64,000 nucleotides of DNA from assembly GCA_046290815.1 (NCBI GenBank), contig JBKBUF010000005.1:62001-126000 (forward strand), in the 5' to 3' direction. The stretch is from JBKBUF01 sp046290815. Lineage in GTDB: Bacteria > Bacteroidota > Bacteroidia > Cytophagales > Cytophagaceae. Both the position numbers and the translations under genes were made by a program. Positions 19,248-28,768 of this stretch are shown here, piece by piece; position 1 is the first letter of the stretch; each line of letters begins with the position of its first letter. A model generated the notes under the pieces. It made no database searches. It was not told the origin of the DNA and saw only the letters and a list, made by a program, of their open reading frames with translations.

Positions 19248-19801
19248 CAGGACTTTAGTTTGTATAAAGGTAGTTGCAACTTTTCTTTTTCTTTTAAGCT
19301 GGTGTAATTTTCAAAAAAGTAATAAACTATTACAGCAGTTATGGTGCCTATAATAGCACCAAAATAAGTGTCAATAAAAAAGTGCTGAAGCAAATATACT
19401 CTTGAAAGCCCTACCATAAATGCTAAGATAAAATAAAAAAATTGTACATAAGGATTCTTTGCAAAAATGGCCAGTATGGTAAACAGTGTAAATCCACCTG
19501 TAGTATGACCGGATGGAAAACTAAAATAGGAGTGAATCTCAAGATCCGCAATAAAGTACAGATCCAACTCTTTTAAGAAAGCCTTGGGTCGTAAAGCTTC
19601 AGGAAAGACAAATCTCTTTAGAACCTGGGCAATCACTGTTGCGGTAATCAATGCCGATCCAGCTACGATTCCATAATATACTTTTCTGTTAAGTATTATT
19701 ATGATTATAAGAAACGGAATTATTCCTTCTCCTAAATAGGTGATGCCTCTGAATAAATAATCAAGGAAGGTATCGTGATATTTATTGATAAAAATCTCCA
19801 C
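19247..19801 (-). CDS. PAP2 family phosphatase
   Basis: The 184-residue membrane protein carries the three acid-phosphatase motifs: a variant of motif 1 in KRFVFPEALRPK (R71 and P72), PSGH at 96-99, and SRVYLLQHFFIDTYFGA around 132 (Arg, His, Asp). It has about five membrane helices. PAP2 enzymes dephosphorylate lipid phosphates such as undecaprenyl diphosphate, phosphatidic acid or lipid A phosphates on the outer face of the inner membrane. Coupling with the GT39 gene suggests recycling of the polyprenyl carrier or trimming of lipid A, which is inference. Confidence 0.87.
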   Translation of the reverse strand: MEIFINKYHDTFLDYLFRGITYLGEGIIPFLIIIIILNRKVYYGIVAGSALITATVIAQVLKRFVFPEALRPKAFLKELDLYFIADLEIHSYFSFPSGHTTGGFTLFTILAIFAKNPYVQFFYFILAFMVGLSRVYLLQHFFIDTYFGAIIGTITAVIVYYFFENYTSLKEKEKLQLPLYKLKS

Positions 19802-19934
19802 CTCTCCTTTATCAAAAAATAAAAGGAGCAGTGCGCCCGATATCAGGTATAGAATGAAACAGGCAAAAAAATATTTACTCTGCTTAAAAATGGGTAATTA
19901 CAATTTAAAAGATAGAGGAAGAACAACAGTTATC

Positions 19935-20147
19935 CTATTGCTCTTCCACAGTTTTATTTCTTCCTATATCAAGATCTTTCCTATCCCTTAGCTTCTTATC
20001 ATCAACATTCTTATCAAGAAAGTCATTGATTTTATCCAAATCAAAGCTGGAAACGATCTCACCAAAAGTATTGATTTTAATATCAAAGCCATCCAGGTCT
20101 TTGCTTACTCTTGGTTTCTCTCTCTTAGCTGATTTTCTTTTTGCCAT
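19935..20147 (-). CDS. Small basic/acidic protein of unknown function downstream of gltX
   Basis: A 70-residue protein using the ATG at 20147 (MAKRKSAKREKPRVSKDLDGF). A start at 20171 would add eight residues inside the gltX end and seems less likely. It has a lysine/arginine-rich first 20 residues, then an acidic helical part with LDGFDIKINTFGEIVSSFDLDKINDFLDKNV. There is no signal peptide or membrane helix. The phrase IKINTFGEI is reminiscent of a short conserved small protein of Cytophagales, but I cannot name it. Its start is 5 bases from the gltX stop, so it is probably translated from the gltX mRNA. Confidence 0.6.
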   Translation of the reverse strand: MAKRKSAKREKPRVSKDLDGFDIKINTFGEIVSSFDLDKINDFLDKNVDDKKLRDRKDLDIGRNKTVEEQ

Positions 20148-20151
20148 AACA

Positions 20152-21693
20152 TCAGACTTTAACATTTCCACTAAGGACCTGCAAGGCTGTCTCTATCCTG
20201 GCAACAGTTTCTTTTGTCCCCAGAACAGCAATTATTTGCATTAAGTCAGGGCCTGCTCCTTTTCCTGTCACAGCAACCCTCAATGCCTGCAGTACCTTTC
20301 CTATTTTAACATTATTCCGTTCAAGAATGTTATTAAGTAATGTTTTTACACTTTCAGCATCAGCAATTTTCAACGATTTCAACCCCTCTTTAAATTCCGT
20401 GATTATATTAACTGCCTCTCCGGTCCATTTGGTTGAAATTACACCCTCATCATAATTTTCCGGTCTTTTAAAGAAGTAAAGCCCTTCAGAATAAAAATCT
20501 TTAGGGAAAATCACCCTTTCCTTAAGCATTCCCACAATTTTATCTAGCTTCTGCTCATCAAATTGTATCTTCTCTTTACGGAGATCATCAATAAGGTATT
20601 TGGATAATTCCTTATCTTCCTTCTGTTTAAGATACTGCTGATTAAACCACTTTGCTTTATTTATATCAAATTTTGTTCCTGATTTTCCGATTCTTTCTAT
20701 TGAAAAAGCCTCAATTAATTCATTCATTGAAAACATTTCCTGCTGTGTTCCGGGGTTCCAGCCAAGGAATGCCAGGAAATTCATCATTGCATCAGGCAGG
20801 TATCCTTCTTCTCTGAATCCGATTGCCGTCTCACCGGTAAAGGGGTCTTTCCAGTTAAGAGGGAATACCGGAAACCCATGTTTCTCAGCATCACGTTTAC
20901 TCAATTTTCCATTGCCATCAGGTTTAAGCAGAAGTGGAAGATGGGCAAACTTTGGCATTGTTTCTTCCCAGCCCAAAAACTTATATAGAAGTACATGAAG
21001 CGGCGCTGATGGCAGCCATTCTTCCCCTCTGATCACATGGGAAATATTCATCAGATGATCATCTACAACATTTGCCAGGTGATAGGTTGGCATGCCGTCT
21101 GATTTCATCAAAACTTTATCATCAATGGCTGAAGAATGAACCATTACCCAACCTCTTACGAGGTCATTCAATCTGATTTCTTCTTTCCGTGGTACTTTAA
21201 GTCGTATAACATATGGCTCCCCTGACTCCAACCTTCTTTTCACTTCATCCTCAGGAAGGGTAAGTGAATTTTTCATTGTAGCACGGGTGATGGCATTATA
21301 CTGAGGAGAAGCCACTTTAGCCGCCTTCAGTCTTTCCCTCATGGCTTCCAGTTCTTCTGCTGTATCAAATGCGTAATAGGCATTGCCTTCCTCCACCAGA
21401 CGCATTGCATACTGCTTGTACATTTCTTTTCTCTCTGATTGCCTGTATGGAGCATGAGGGCCACCATTTATAGGACCTTCATCTATGGTTATGCCAACCC
21501 AATTGAGCGCTTCCAGGATATATTCTTCAGCTCCCGGTACAAACCTGGTCTGGTCGGTATCTTCAATTCTCAAAATCATTTTCCCGCCTGTTTTACGGGC
21601 AAAGAGAAAATTATAAAGTGCAGTCCTTACTCCACCTATATGCAATGCTCCGGTAGGACTGGGGGCAAAACGAACGCGTACTTCTCTATCCAT
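20152..21693 (-). CDS. gltX: Glutamyl-tRNA synthetase
   Basis: The 513-residue class I synthetase attaches glutamate to tRNA-Glu. The ATP-binding HIGH-type motif is in RFAPSPTGALHIGGVRTA near the N-terminus, and the KMSKS-type motif is NGKLSKRDAEKHG near residue 255. FVPGAEEYILEALNWVGITIDEGP and the C-terminal anticodon-binding domain are normal. Whether it is discriminating or also charges tRNA-Gln cannot be judged here. The upstream gap contains an AAATTCG heptamer repeat (21707-21733). Confidence 0.97.
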   Translation of the reverse strand: MDREVRVRFAPSPTGALHIGGVRTALYNFLFARKTGGKMILRIEDTDQTRFVPGAEEYILEALNWVGITIDEGPINGGPHAPYRQSERKEMYKQYAMRLVEEGNAYYAFDTAEELEAMRERLKAAKVASPQYNAITRATMKNSLTLPEDEVKRRLESGEPYVIRLKVPRKEEIRLNDLVRGWVMVHSSAIDDKVLMKSDGMPTYHLANVVDDHLMNISHVIRGEEWLPSAPLHVLLYKFLGWEETMPKFAHLPLLLKPDGNGKLSKRDAEKHGFPVFPLNWKDPFTGETAIGFREEGYLPDAMMNFLAFLGWNPGTQQEMFSMNELIEAFSIERIGKSGTKFDINKAKWFNQQYLKQKEDKELSKYLIDDLRKEKIQFDEQKLDKIVGMLKERVIFPKDFYSEGLYFFKRPENYDEGVISTKWTGEAVNIITEFKEGLKSLKIADAESVKTLLNNILERNNVKIGKVLQALRVAVTGKGAGPDLMQIIAVLGTKETVARIETALQVLSGNVKV

Positions 21694-21706
21694 AATTATT
21701 TAAATA

Positions 21707-21733
21707 AAATTCGAAATTCGAAACCGAAATTCG
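21707..21733. repeat. Short heptamer repeat AAATTCG upstream of gltX
   Basis: AAATTCG occurs at 21707, 21714 and 21727, with a shortened AAACCG between. The unit length is the same as in the larger array at 36563-36646. It lies 14 bases upstream of the gltX start codon, in its leader. Confidence 0.6.
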
Positions 21734-21798
21734 AAAAAATGCAAGACATAATACTAAACCTTAAAACGTTTATTTGGTTTTTTCAGGCTATGTGTTTG

Positions 21799-22179
21799 TT
21801 ATTTTACAGCTATACAAGAAATTTCTACATTCACATCCTTGGGGAGTCTGCTTACTTCCACCGTTTCTCTTGCAGGAGGGTCAGATGGAAAATATTCTCC
21901 ATAGACACTATTAATCTGGGTGAAATTATTCAGGTCCTTTACAAAAATGCTGCATTTTACCACATTGGAAAATGACAAACCGGCTGATTCAAGGATAGCC
22001 TGAAGGTTTTGCATTACCTGATGGGTTTCCTGTTGGATATTATTGGTAATTAGCTCCCCTGAAACAGGATGTAAAGCAATCTGGCCTGAAACAAACAGCA
22101 CTCCATTGTGCATAACCGCCTGACTATATGGCCCTATCGGCGCCGGAGCTTTTTCGCTTCTGATAATTTCTTTTCCCAT
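21799..22179 (-). CDS. ridA: RidA family enamine/imine deaminase
   Basis: The ATG at 22179 gives 126 residues (MGKEIIRSEKAPAPIGPYSQAV), the usual size of RidA (YjgF/YER057c). The conserved APAPIGPYSQA, LFVSGQIALHP, ESAGLSFSNVVKCSIFVKDLNNF and PARETVEVSRLPKDVNVEISC segments are all present, including the substrate-binding Arg of PARETVE. RidA proteins hydrolyse 2-aminoacrylate and related reactive enamines formed by PLP enzymes. The longer reading from 22200 would need a TTG start. It is leftward, upstream of gltX. Confidence 0.93.
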   Translation of the reverse strand: MGKEIIRSEKAPAPIGPYSQAVMHNGVLFVSGQIALHPVSGELITNNIQQETHQVMQNLQAILESAGLSFSNVVKCSIFVKDLNNFTQINSVYGEYFPSDPPARETVEVSRLPKDVNVEISCIAVK

Positions 22180-22259
22180 AATCTTAAAATAAGAGGGCAA
22201 AATTAGGGAAAAATAAGTTAAAAGGAAATGTAGCTTTAGCCAATCACAAAGACAGTGGT

Positions 22260-23267
22260 TTATTCTACTTTTATAGATTGAGTTAAAATTGAATTAGAGA
22301 CCGTGGTAACTCTAACAAATAATATGCCTTTAGGAAAGGCTTCTGCATTTAATTTAATATTTGAAGCTCCTACATTAGTATTGTGGACAATTTCCTTTCC
22401 ATGAACATCAAAAATTAGGACGCTTTTAATTTTTTCACTTGCCTCAACCTCTAAATAGGAATTAGCCGGATTTGGAAAGATATTTAATCGATACCCCTCA
22501 GATAAAATATTACCAAGTGTAAATTCAGAAGGATAATTAAGAATGGATTCAACTTCCGATTCAGAAATAACTTTGTCAAATATTAGAATATCATCTATTG
22601 CAACTACAGCGTTCGTATTAGAAGTACTTATTTTGATTTGAAACTTATCTCTAAATACCATATCATAAGCGTTCTTATTCAGTTTAAATGTCAATAAATT
22701 GACGCCATTTTCAAATTTAGTAATGATACTATCATGAGAATTAAAAGTATAAATATAGTTTTTCCATGAATATGTAGGTCCGCTAAATTGACTGGTGAAA
22801 CAACAGCCTTTGTATTCGGGACTGCCCATGTGAATGTAAAACGAAGGAAATGCATATCCTTCCAATCCGGGTCCGCCTTTGAATTGAGAAATCTTCAACT
22901 CTTGATGAATTGAAAAATGTTCGGCTAAATAACCTGTATTGTTATACACCCAATAAGAAACAGAAAAGTCTTTATTTACATTATTAAAAACTATACTTAT
23001 CGAGTCAGTAATAGATGCATTTGCTGAACCAGAATTTTTTCTATAGGCAAAAGCATTTGCAATTCTTGAAGCGTGGTAATTCTGTTCGCTTCTAGTGGTA
23101 TCATTACCTGTTGTTGAGCTTACAGATTTTAAATTATTCCCGTTGCCACTATTGTCGTTTACATTACCTTCAAATAGGTATTCACCGATTAAATGATCCC
23201 TTTGAATCTGACCTTCAGTAAAGAAACTAATAAAAGAAAATGCGATTACACAAAAAAATGGTCTCAT
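22260..23267 (-). CDS. Secreted LamG-like protein with T9SS sorting domain
   Basis: The 335-residue protein has a signal peptide (MRPFFCVIAFSFISFFTEG) followed by a LamG/concanavalin-like domain: LIGEYLFEGNVNDNSGNGNNL, a conserved opening of such domains, and strands such as AVVAIDDILIFDKVISESEVESIL at its end (about residues 20-245). The last 80 residues form a type A T9SS C-terminal domain (YRLNIFPNPANSYLEVEA, then FPKGILFVRV), so it is exported through the outer membrane and probably anchored. Ligand and role are unknown. It is monocistronic between ridA and glmS. Confidence 0.85.
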   Translation of the reverse strand: MRPFFCVIAFSFISFFTEGQIQRDHLIGEYLFEGNVNDNSGNGNNLKSVSSTTGNDTTRSEQNYHASRIANAFAYRKNSGSANASITDSISIVFNNVNKDFSVSYWVYNNTGYLAEHFSIHQELKISQFKGGPGLEGYAFPSFYIHMGSPEYKGCCFTSQFSGPTYSWKNYIYTFNSHDSIITKFENGVNLLTFKLNKNAYDMVFRDKFQIKISTSNTNAVVAIDDILIFDKVISESEVESILNYPSEFTLGNILSEGYRLNIFPNPANSYLEVEASEKIKSVLIFDVHGKEIVHNTNVGASNIKLNAEAFPKGILFVRVTTVSNSILTQSIKVE

Positions 23268-23388
23268 AATGAAAACTATACTAATGAATATAAGTAAATA
23301 TAATAAAAATAATTAATAGAAAAAGCTTATTCAATATCCTTAGGACCGTTACAGGTATTGAAATTCCTTAAATATATCTAGGTAAAAC

Positions 23389-25224
23389 CTACTCCACGGT
23401 CACACTCTTTGCCAGATTCCTCGGCTGATCTACATTGCAACCTCTCATCACCGCAATATGATATGAAAGTAATTGCAATGGTATTACAGAAAGTATAGGC
23501 ATAAGCATATCATGAGTTGTAGGAACTTCAACCACATGATCTGCCATATTCTGAATTTGCTTATCTCCTTCAGATACTATGGCTATAACTCTTCCCTTCC
23601 TCGCTCTTACCTCTTGTATATTGCTTACAATTTTTTCATAGGACTGATCTTTGGTTGCAATCACCAATACAGGCATCTCTTCATCGATCAGTGCGATAGG
23701 CCCATGTTTCATTTCTGCAGCAGGATATCCTTCTGCATGAATGTATGAAATCTCTTTTAACTTTAAAGCTCCTTCCAGTGCAACAGGGAAATTTGCTCCT
23801 CTGCCTAAATACAAAAAGTTTCTGGAGTCTTTAAATATCCCGGAGATGTATTTGATCTGATCATTTGATTGTAATGCTTTTTCAACCAATGCCGGAAGAT
23901 TTTCCAATCCGAACAATAGCTCATGATATAAGCTTTCTTTGATTGTTCCCTTTTTGTGAGCAACAATAATAGCCATCATTGCAAGCACTGTAACCTGTGC
24001 AGTAAAGGCCTTTGTACTTGCCACACCAATCTCAGGACCAGCATGCAGATATGCTCCTTCATGACTTGCTCTGGCAATGGAAGAACCAACAACATTGCAT
24101 ACGCCGAATATGATTGCACCTTTGGATTTGGCAAGTTCTATTGCAGCCAGTGTATCGGCTGTTTCTCCAGATTGGGAAATGGCAATGACTACATCACCTT
24201 CTTTAATTATCGGGTTTCTGTAGCGAAACTCTGATGCATATTCTACTTCAACAGGTATTCTTGCCAGTTCTTCAAAAATATATTCCGCAACTAGTCCTGC
24301 ATGCCATGATGTACCACAGCCTACAATAATAATTCTGTCAGCATTTACCAGTTTGTTCAGATACTGTCTTATTCCTCCCAACGCAAGGTGACCCTTTTCT
24401 GCAATGACCCTTCCTCTGAGGCAATCTTTGATAGACTTAGGCTGCTCACAAATCTCCTTAAGCATAAAATGCTCATAGCCTCCTTTTTCAATCTGATCCA
24501 GTTCAAGATCCAATTTCTGAATGTATGGAGTGGTTGGTACATCTTCAATATTTCTGATTGAAAGCCTTCCATCTCTGATAACAGCTATTTCCTGATCGTT
24601 GAGGTAAACTACCTCATTGGTATATTCAATGATGGGTGAAGCATCCGAGGCAAGAAAAAATTCTCCGTCACCAAGACCTATTACTAAAGGACTGCCTTTT
24701 CTTGCAGCTATTAACTGATCAGGGGATTCTTTGGAAAGGATAACGATGGCATATGCACCAACAACTTTTGTCAACGCCAGCCTTACAGCTTCTTCAAGAG
24801 AACAGTTATTATTCTTCTGAATATCTTCTATGAAGTGGATGAAAACTTCCGAATCAGTTTCACTTAAAAATTTATGCCCTTTGCCCTCAAGATCCTTTTT
24901 CAGGGTAGCATAGTTTTCAATAATTCCGTTGTGGATGATGGTAAGCTTTTTATTGCCTGAATAATGTGGGTGGGCATTTACATCATTAGGTTCTCCATGT
25001 GTAGCCCATCTGGTATGACCAATACCGATGTTTCCTGTAATATCCTGTGTTTTTATAAAGTCTTCCAGCTCGGACACTTTTCCTTTTTTCTTAAATACTT
25101 TAAGATCTTTATTCAACAACGCAACCCCTGCACTGTCATATCCTCTGTATTCAAGTCTTTTTAAACCCTTAATTATTATCGGACATGCTTCACGCTTGCC
25201 CACATAAGCGACAATACCACACAT
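23389..25224 (-). CDS. glmS: Glutamine-fructose-6-phosphate aminotransferase
   Basis: The 611-residue enzyme makes glucosamine-6-phosphate for peptidoglycan and lipid A. The N-terminal glutaminase has the nucleophile Cys2 (MCGIVAYVG), RWATHGEPNDVNAHPH and the oxyanion region HNGIIENY. Two SIS sugar-isomerase domains follow, with IVGCGTSWHAGLVAEY and SQSGETADTLAAI, and the C-terminus DQPRNLAKSVTVE is the canonical end. Length is normal. No glmS ribozyme is expected in Bacteroidetes and none was recognised. It follows DUF4270 and short glgA in the same direction. Confidence 0.98.
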   Translation of the reverse strand: MCGIVAYVGKREACPIIIKGLKRLEYRGYDSAGVALLNKDLKVFKKKGKVSELEDFIKTQDITGNIGIGHTRWATHGEPNDVNAHPHYSGNKKLTIIHNGIIENYATLKKDLEGKGHKFLSETDSEVFIHFIEDIQKNNNCSLEEAVRLALTKVVGAYAIVILSKESPDQLIAARKGSPLVIGLGDGEFFLASDASPIIEYTNEVVYLNDQEIAVIRDGRLSIRNIEDVPTTPYIQKLDLELDQIEKGGYEHFMLKEICEQPKSIKDCLRGRVIAEKGHLALGGIRQYLNKLVNADRIIIVGCGTSWHAGLVAEYIFEELARIPVEVEYASEFRYRNPIIKEGDVVIAISQSGETADTLAAIELAKSKGAIIFGVCNVVGSSIARASHEGAYLHAGPEIGVASTKAFTAQVTVLAMMAIIVAHKKGTIKESLYHELLFGLENLPALVEKALQSNDQIKYISGIFKDSRNFLYLGRGANFPVALEGALKLKEISYIHAEGYPAAEMKHGPIALIDEEMPVLVIATKDQSYEKIVSNIQEVRARKGRVIAIVSEGDKQIQNMADHVVEVPTTHDMLMPILSVIPLQLLSYHIAVMRGCNVDQPRNLAKSVTVE

Positions 25225-25271
25225 GATAAACTTTTGATTAAGTTTTAAAAATTATAGAACAAGTTAACAAT

Positions 25272-26579
25272 CTATTTGGAAAATGTATAATGAATTTCCA
25301 ATCTGATTTTTTCCGGGGAGGCCGGGTCATTATTCAAAACAGTCCTGCCTACGCTGATAAAAGTAGCAGGTGTTAAACTCGGTCCGATGATCACACCATT
25401 GTTGGGTTGACTTCCATCAAAGATTGCCTGCATATAAGTAGTAAGATCTACCTGATATATTCCCCTATCTTCATAGTAGCCTATTGCAGGAAATGAAATT
25501 GAATTTTGATCTGCAGCAAGCCTTTGCACAGGTGCATATTGATAAGCATTATTCGCAAATCTCTTAAGATAACTGCCTTCCGGAGTCAATCTGTATAGAT
25601 TTATAGTATGAATTGGATTTAAATCGTTGCTGCCTGATTTAATATTCAGCTTCAGGATGGCCTTGTTTACTATTATATGCCCTTGCTCTTTCAGATTTAA
25701 AAGATGTGGCATTTTGATTCTTGTTACAACACCTGTGCCCGCCTGGATAAATGTGAGGTCAGATGTTTGGGAAGATGGCAAGGCATCCTCATGATTAACA
25801 AGATCGGCAATTGTAGTACCGCTGCGGTTGCCAATTATTCGGTTGAATCTGGCCGCATTGCCTCCAAAGGTAAACTCAAGTATCTGACTGTTCTGGTCAT
25901 CATTATGATAATGCACTCTAAGTACAGATAAAGTTGAAGAATATTTTACAAAGGCTCCCGTAGATGAAGTAGAAAGAATGGCCAGACCTTTGATAATAGT
26001 GGCAAAATCAGCATTTGTAGCAGGACCATTTTGGAGGATATTATTTCCGAATGACTTCGGTAGAGAGACCCTGATACTGGTTTGGGATGCCGGAAGAAAG
26101 GTGTAAGTTGCCAGTGGTGTTGTGTTGTAAGCAGGAGCAGGAGACTCAACAGTATATACCTGTTCTTTATTAAGATCTCCTGTCAGCTCATGAAAGGTTA
26201 AAGTTAAAGCTTTGCTTTTATCACCATAAAGCTCTGATTGAAATAAAATCAGCACTACAGAGTCTGCAACCGGGTTGTTTCCTCTGTGACGATTTTCTGT
26301 ACGGTGCAGAAATTGAGTATATGTCTCTGCTGTAATTTGTCCGAAGAATGGATCGGAATATCTTCCTGTGGTAAGGAAGTCTGATTTTGATGTGACCAAA
26401 GAGTCTTTCATCAATACTGTCTCTGCAACAATAGAAACTGTATCTGTAAATAGAAAGCCAAGTGGATTATCAGGATCTTTCAGCTCAAGGCCGATATTGG
26501 TGTTTTCTTTTTTACAAGAAAATAAAATCAGGACTGCCAGAAAAAATGACAGTCCGGATTTTCTAGCCAGCAAGTTCAT
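25272..26579 (-). CDS. DUF4270 family lipoprotein
   Basis: Taking the ATG at 26579 gives 435 residues starting MNLLARKSGLSFFLAVLILFSCKKEN, a lipoprotein signal with the lipidated Cys at 22. The next segment, NIGLELKDPDNPLGFLFTDTVSI, and the phrase TGRYSDPFFGQITAETYTQ are characteristic of DUF4270. The rest is beta-rich. The family is frequent beside glycogen synthase in Bacteroidetes but has no established function. Its start lies inside the last codons of glgA (17-base overlap), which indicates coupled translation. Confidence 0.82.
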   Translation of the reverse strand: MNLLARKSGLSFFLAVLILFSCKKENTNIGLELKDPDNPLGFLFTDTVSIVAETVLMKDSLVTSKSDFLTTGRYSDPFFGQITAETYTQFLHRTENRHRGNNPVADSVVLILFQSELYGDKSKALTLTFHELTGDLNKEQVYTVESPAPAYNTTPLATYTFLPASQTSIRVSLPKSFGNNILQNGPATNADFATIIKGLAILSTSSTGAFVKYSSTLSVLRVHYHNDDQNSQILEFTFGGNAARFNRIIGNRSGTTIADLVNHEDALPSSQTSDLTFIQAGTGVVTRIKMPHLLNLKEQGHIIVNKAILKLNIKSGSNDLNPIHTINLYRLTPEGSYLKRFANNAYQYAPVQRLAADQNSISFPAIGYYEDRGIYQVDLTTYMQAIFDGSQPNNGVIIGPSLTPATFISVGRTVLNNDPASPEKIRLEIHYTFSK

Positions 26580-27372
26580 TATAAAAATTGTAGTACGCTT
26601 CAAAGTTATCGTCCTCTTCCAAAGAATTAATTTTTGTACCCTTATTGATGGTTTCTAATACCTTGCTTAGACTTTCTGAATACTTTTCTTCAGCTTTAAT
26701 TACTGCATCAGCATATTCGATACCGATTTTTACAAAACCTTCGAAATCTGCAGATTTCAAATTCAGAAGCATTTTGTCTTCGATATCCAGCATTTTTACC
26801 TTGTCAAGCAAGTCATTTTTAAACTTGAAATTGAAGGAATTATTATAAACAGTAAATACTGATTTTGCATTTTTAAAAACAGGGTCCTGCTTGTACCTGG
26901 TTTTCATGTACAATGGAACCAAGCTTGTCATCCAGTCGTTGCAATGTACAATGTCCGGGGCCCAGCCTAGTTTTTTTACGGTTTCTAAAACGCCTTTGCA
27001 GAAAAATATGGCTCTTTCGTCATTGTCGGCATAAAACTTATTTTCTTTGTCAACGAATACATGTTTTCTTTGAAAATAGTCTTCATTGTCAATGAAATAA
27101 ACCTGTAATTTTGCATTTGGTATAGATGCAACTTTTATAATTAATGGTTTTTCTTCATCCCCTACGGTAATATTTATTCCGGATAATCTTACTACCTCAT
27201 GCAATCTGTTTTTTCTTTCATTGATTACCCCGAATCTTGGCACTAATATTCTGATTTCCATACCCTTTTCCTGCATGGCCTGTGGCAACCTTCTCACAAA
27301 ATCGGCAACGCCTGTAACTTGTAAAAAAGGATTTATTTCAGCAGCCACATAAAGAATTCGAAGTTTTGACAT
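26563..27372 (-). CDS. glgA: Short glycogen/starch synthase-like protein (N-terminal half only)
   Basis: The 269-residue protein matches the N-terminal half of GT5 glycogen synthases. ILYVAAEINPFLQVTGVADFVRRLP corresponds to the KVGGLADVV substrate-loop region, and APDIVHCNDWMTSLVPLYMK to the conserved HxHDW segment. The whole C-terminal GT-B half, which normally carries the ADP-glucose binding site and KTGG motif, is missing, and the stop is not followed by a remnant. Short versions of this kind occur widely in Bacteroidetes next to panC and DUF4270, so it is a family variant and not a fresh truncation. Catalytic activity is uncertain. Confidence 0.8.
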   Translation of the reverse strand: MSKLRILYVAAEINPFLQVTGVADFVRRLPQAMQEKGMEIRILVPRFGVINERKNRLHEVVRLSGINITVGDEEKPLIIKVASIPNAKLQVYFIDNEDYFQRKHVFVDKENKFYADNDERAIFFCKGVLETVKKLGWAPDIVHCNDWMTSLVPLYMKTRYKQDPVFKNAKSVFTVYNNSFNFKFKNDLLDKVKMLDIEDKMLLNLKSADFEGFVKIGIEYADAVIKAEEKYSESLSKVLETINKGTKINSLEEDDNFEAYYNFYNELAG

Positions 27373-27514
27373 AATATTGTGTGGGTTTTCCTTAGGTTTT
27401 AAGTATATATAGTTTTAGGGCGCACAAAAATACACTTTTTTTGCCACAATTCAATGAAATTGTGTTATAAATATCTTATTTTACCCAATTTTCTTTCGTT
27501 TTTCATCGACGAAT

Positions 27515-28366
27515 ATGCTAATAATTAAAAGTCCGGACGAGTTACAAAAAGTCTTAAAAGAGCAAAAATCAAAGGTTAAAAGCCTGGGATTTGTTCCTAC
27601 TATGGGAGCGCTTCACCAAGGTCATCTATCACTGGTTGACTGTGCTAAAGCAGAAAATGACTTCATTGCCATTAGTATTTTTATCAATCCTATTCAATTC
27701 AACAACAAGAAAGATTTTATCCTTTATCCTAAGAACGATGAAGCTGATATAAAAATGCTTGAGCAGGCAGGAGTTGATCTTGTTTTTATGCCTACTGCGG
27801 ACAAAATGTACCGTGAAGAACCCAGGATTAAGATTGACTTCGGATCACTGGAACTTGTAATGGAAGGCAAATACCGCCCAGGACATTTTAACGGAGTTGC
27901 AATAGTGGTTGCCAAGCTTTTTAATCTTTTCTTGCCCGACAAAGCATATTTCGGGCAAAAAGACCTTCAACAATATCTGATTATTAAGCAAATGGTAAAA
28001 GACCTTAGTTTTCCGTTGGAGTTGAAATGCTGCCCTGTTATCCGGGAATCGGACGGGCTTGCCATGTCATCTAGAAATGTCAGACTCAGTGCACAAAACA
28101 GACCACTTGCTGCAAAACTTTACGAATCTTTAACACTTGCCTCTTCCTTGTTGAAGAAACATGACCCGGAAAGTGTTAAAAGGCAAATCAAAGAATTTTA
28201 CCAAAAGTATGAACAGATCCAGTTGGAGTATTTTGAAATAGCTGATGCTGAAACTTTAATGCCGGTAAATGATGTTAAGGACCACAAGGGCATAGCTGTA
28301 TGTGTGGCAGCTTATTTAGACGGAGTTCGTCTCATAGACAATGTTATACTTGACTTCAGTAAATAG
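27515..28366 (+). CDS. panC: Pantothenate synthetase (pantoate-beta-alanine ligase)
   Basis: The 283-residue enzyme condenses pantoate with beta-alanine using ATP. The HIGH-type motif is in TMGALHQGHLSLV near residue 30, SIFINPIQFNNKKD and FGQKDLQQYLIIKQMV are the substrate-binding segments, and the KMSKS-type AMSSRN lies near residue 187. Length is normal. It begins the rightward cluster panC-panD-flippase-hldE-like-protease, with 34 bases to the next reading frame. It is divergent from glgA across a 142-base gap without a clear TAnnTTTG box. Confidence 0.97.
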   Translation: MLIIKSPDELQKVLKEQKSKVKSLGFVPTMGALHQGHLSLVDCAKAENDFIAISIFINPIQFNNKKDFILYPKNDEADIKMLEQAGVDLVFMPTADKMYREEPRIKIDFGSLELVMEGKYRPGHFNGVAIVVAKLFNLFLPDKAYFGQKDLQQYLIIKQMVKDLSFPLELKCCPVIRESDGLAMSSRNVRLSAQNRPLAAKLYESLTLASSLLKKHDPESVKRQIKEFYQKYEQIQLEYFEIADAETLMPVNDVKDHKGIAVCVAAYLDGVRLIDNVILDFSK

Positions 28367-28420
28367 GCAAGGATAATATTGTAAAATTTTTGACTAGTTT
28401 TGCATACCAAAGGAGCAAGA

Positions 28421-28768
28421 ATGCAGATTCAGGTTTTAAAATCTAAAATTCACAGGGTGAAGGTAACTCAGGCAGAGTTACACTATGTCGGCAGTATCAC
28501 TATTGATGAAGATCTGATGGATGCGGCAAATATTATCGAAAATGAAAAGGTTCAGATTGTAAACATCAACAACGGTGAAAGATTTGAAACTTATGTCATC
28601 ACGGGTGCTCGCAAAAGTGGTACTATTTGCCTCAACGGTCCTGCAGCACGTAAAGTACAGGTAGGAGACATTGTCATAATTATATCCTATGCAGGTATGG
28701 AATTCGAAGAAGCAAAAAAATGGAAGCCCACTGTTATCTTCCCAGATCAGAATAATAAATTACTTTAA
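28421..28768 (+). CDS. panD: Aspartate 1-decarboxylase
   Basis: The ATG at 28421 gives 115 residues, the normal length of the pro-enzyme. The longer reading from 28400 uses a TTG and is disfavoured, and a GGAGCAAG purine stretch precedes this ATG. The self-processing site is HYVGSITID, cut between Gly24 and Ser25 to make the pyruvoyl group. IVNINNGERFETY and LNGPAARKVQVGD are conserved. The product, beta-alanine, is the substrate of the adjacent panC, so both branches into pantothenate are co-located. The last base overlaps the next start. Confidence 0.97.
   Translation: MQIQVLKSKIHRVKVTQAELHYVGSITIDEDLMDAANIIENEKVQIVNINNGERFETYVITGARKSGTICLNGPAARKVQVGDIVIIISYAGMEFEEAKKWKPTVIFPDQNNKLL

Noticed and set aside
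23389..25224. glmS ribozyme or riboswitch in the leader
   Set aside because: The 47-base upstream gap between glmS and DUF4270 is too short and has no recognisable fold.
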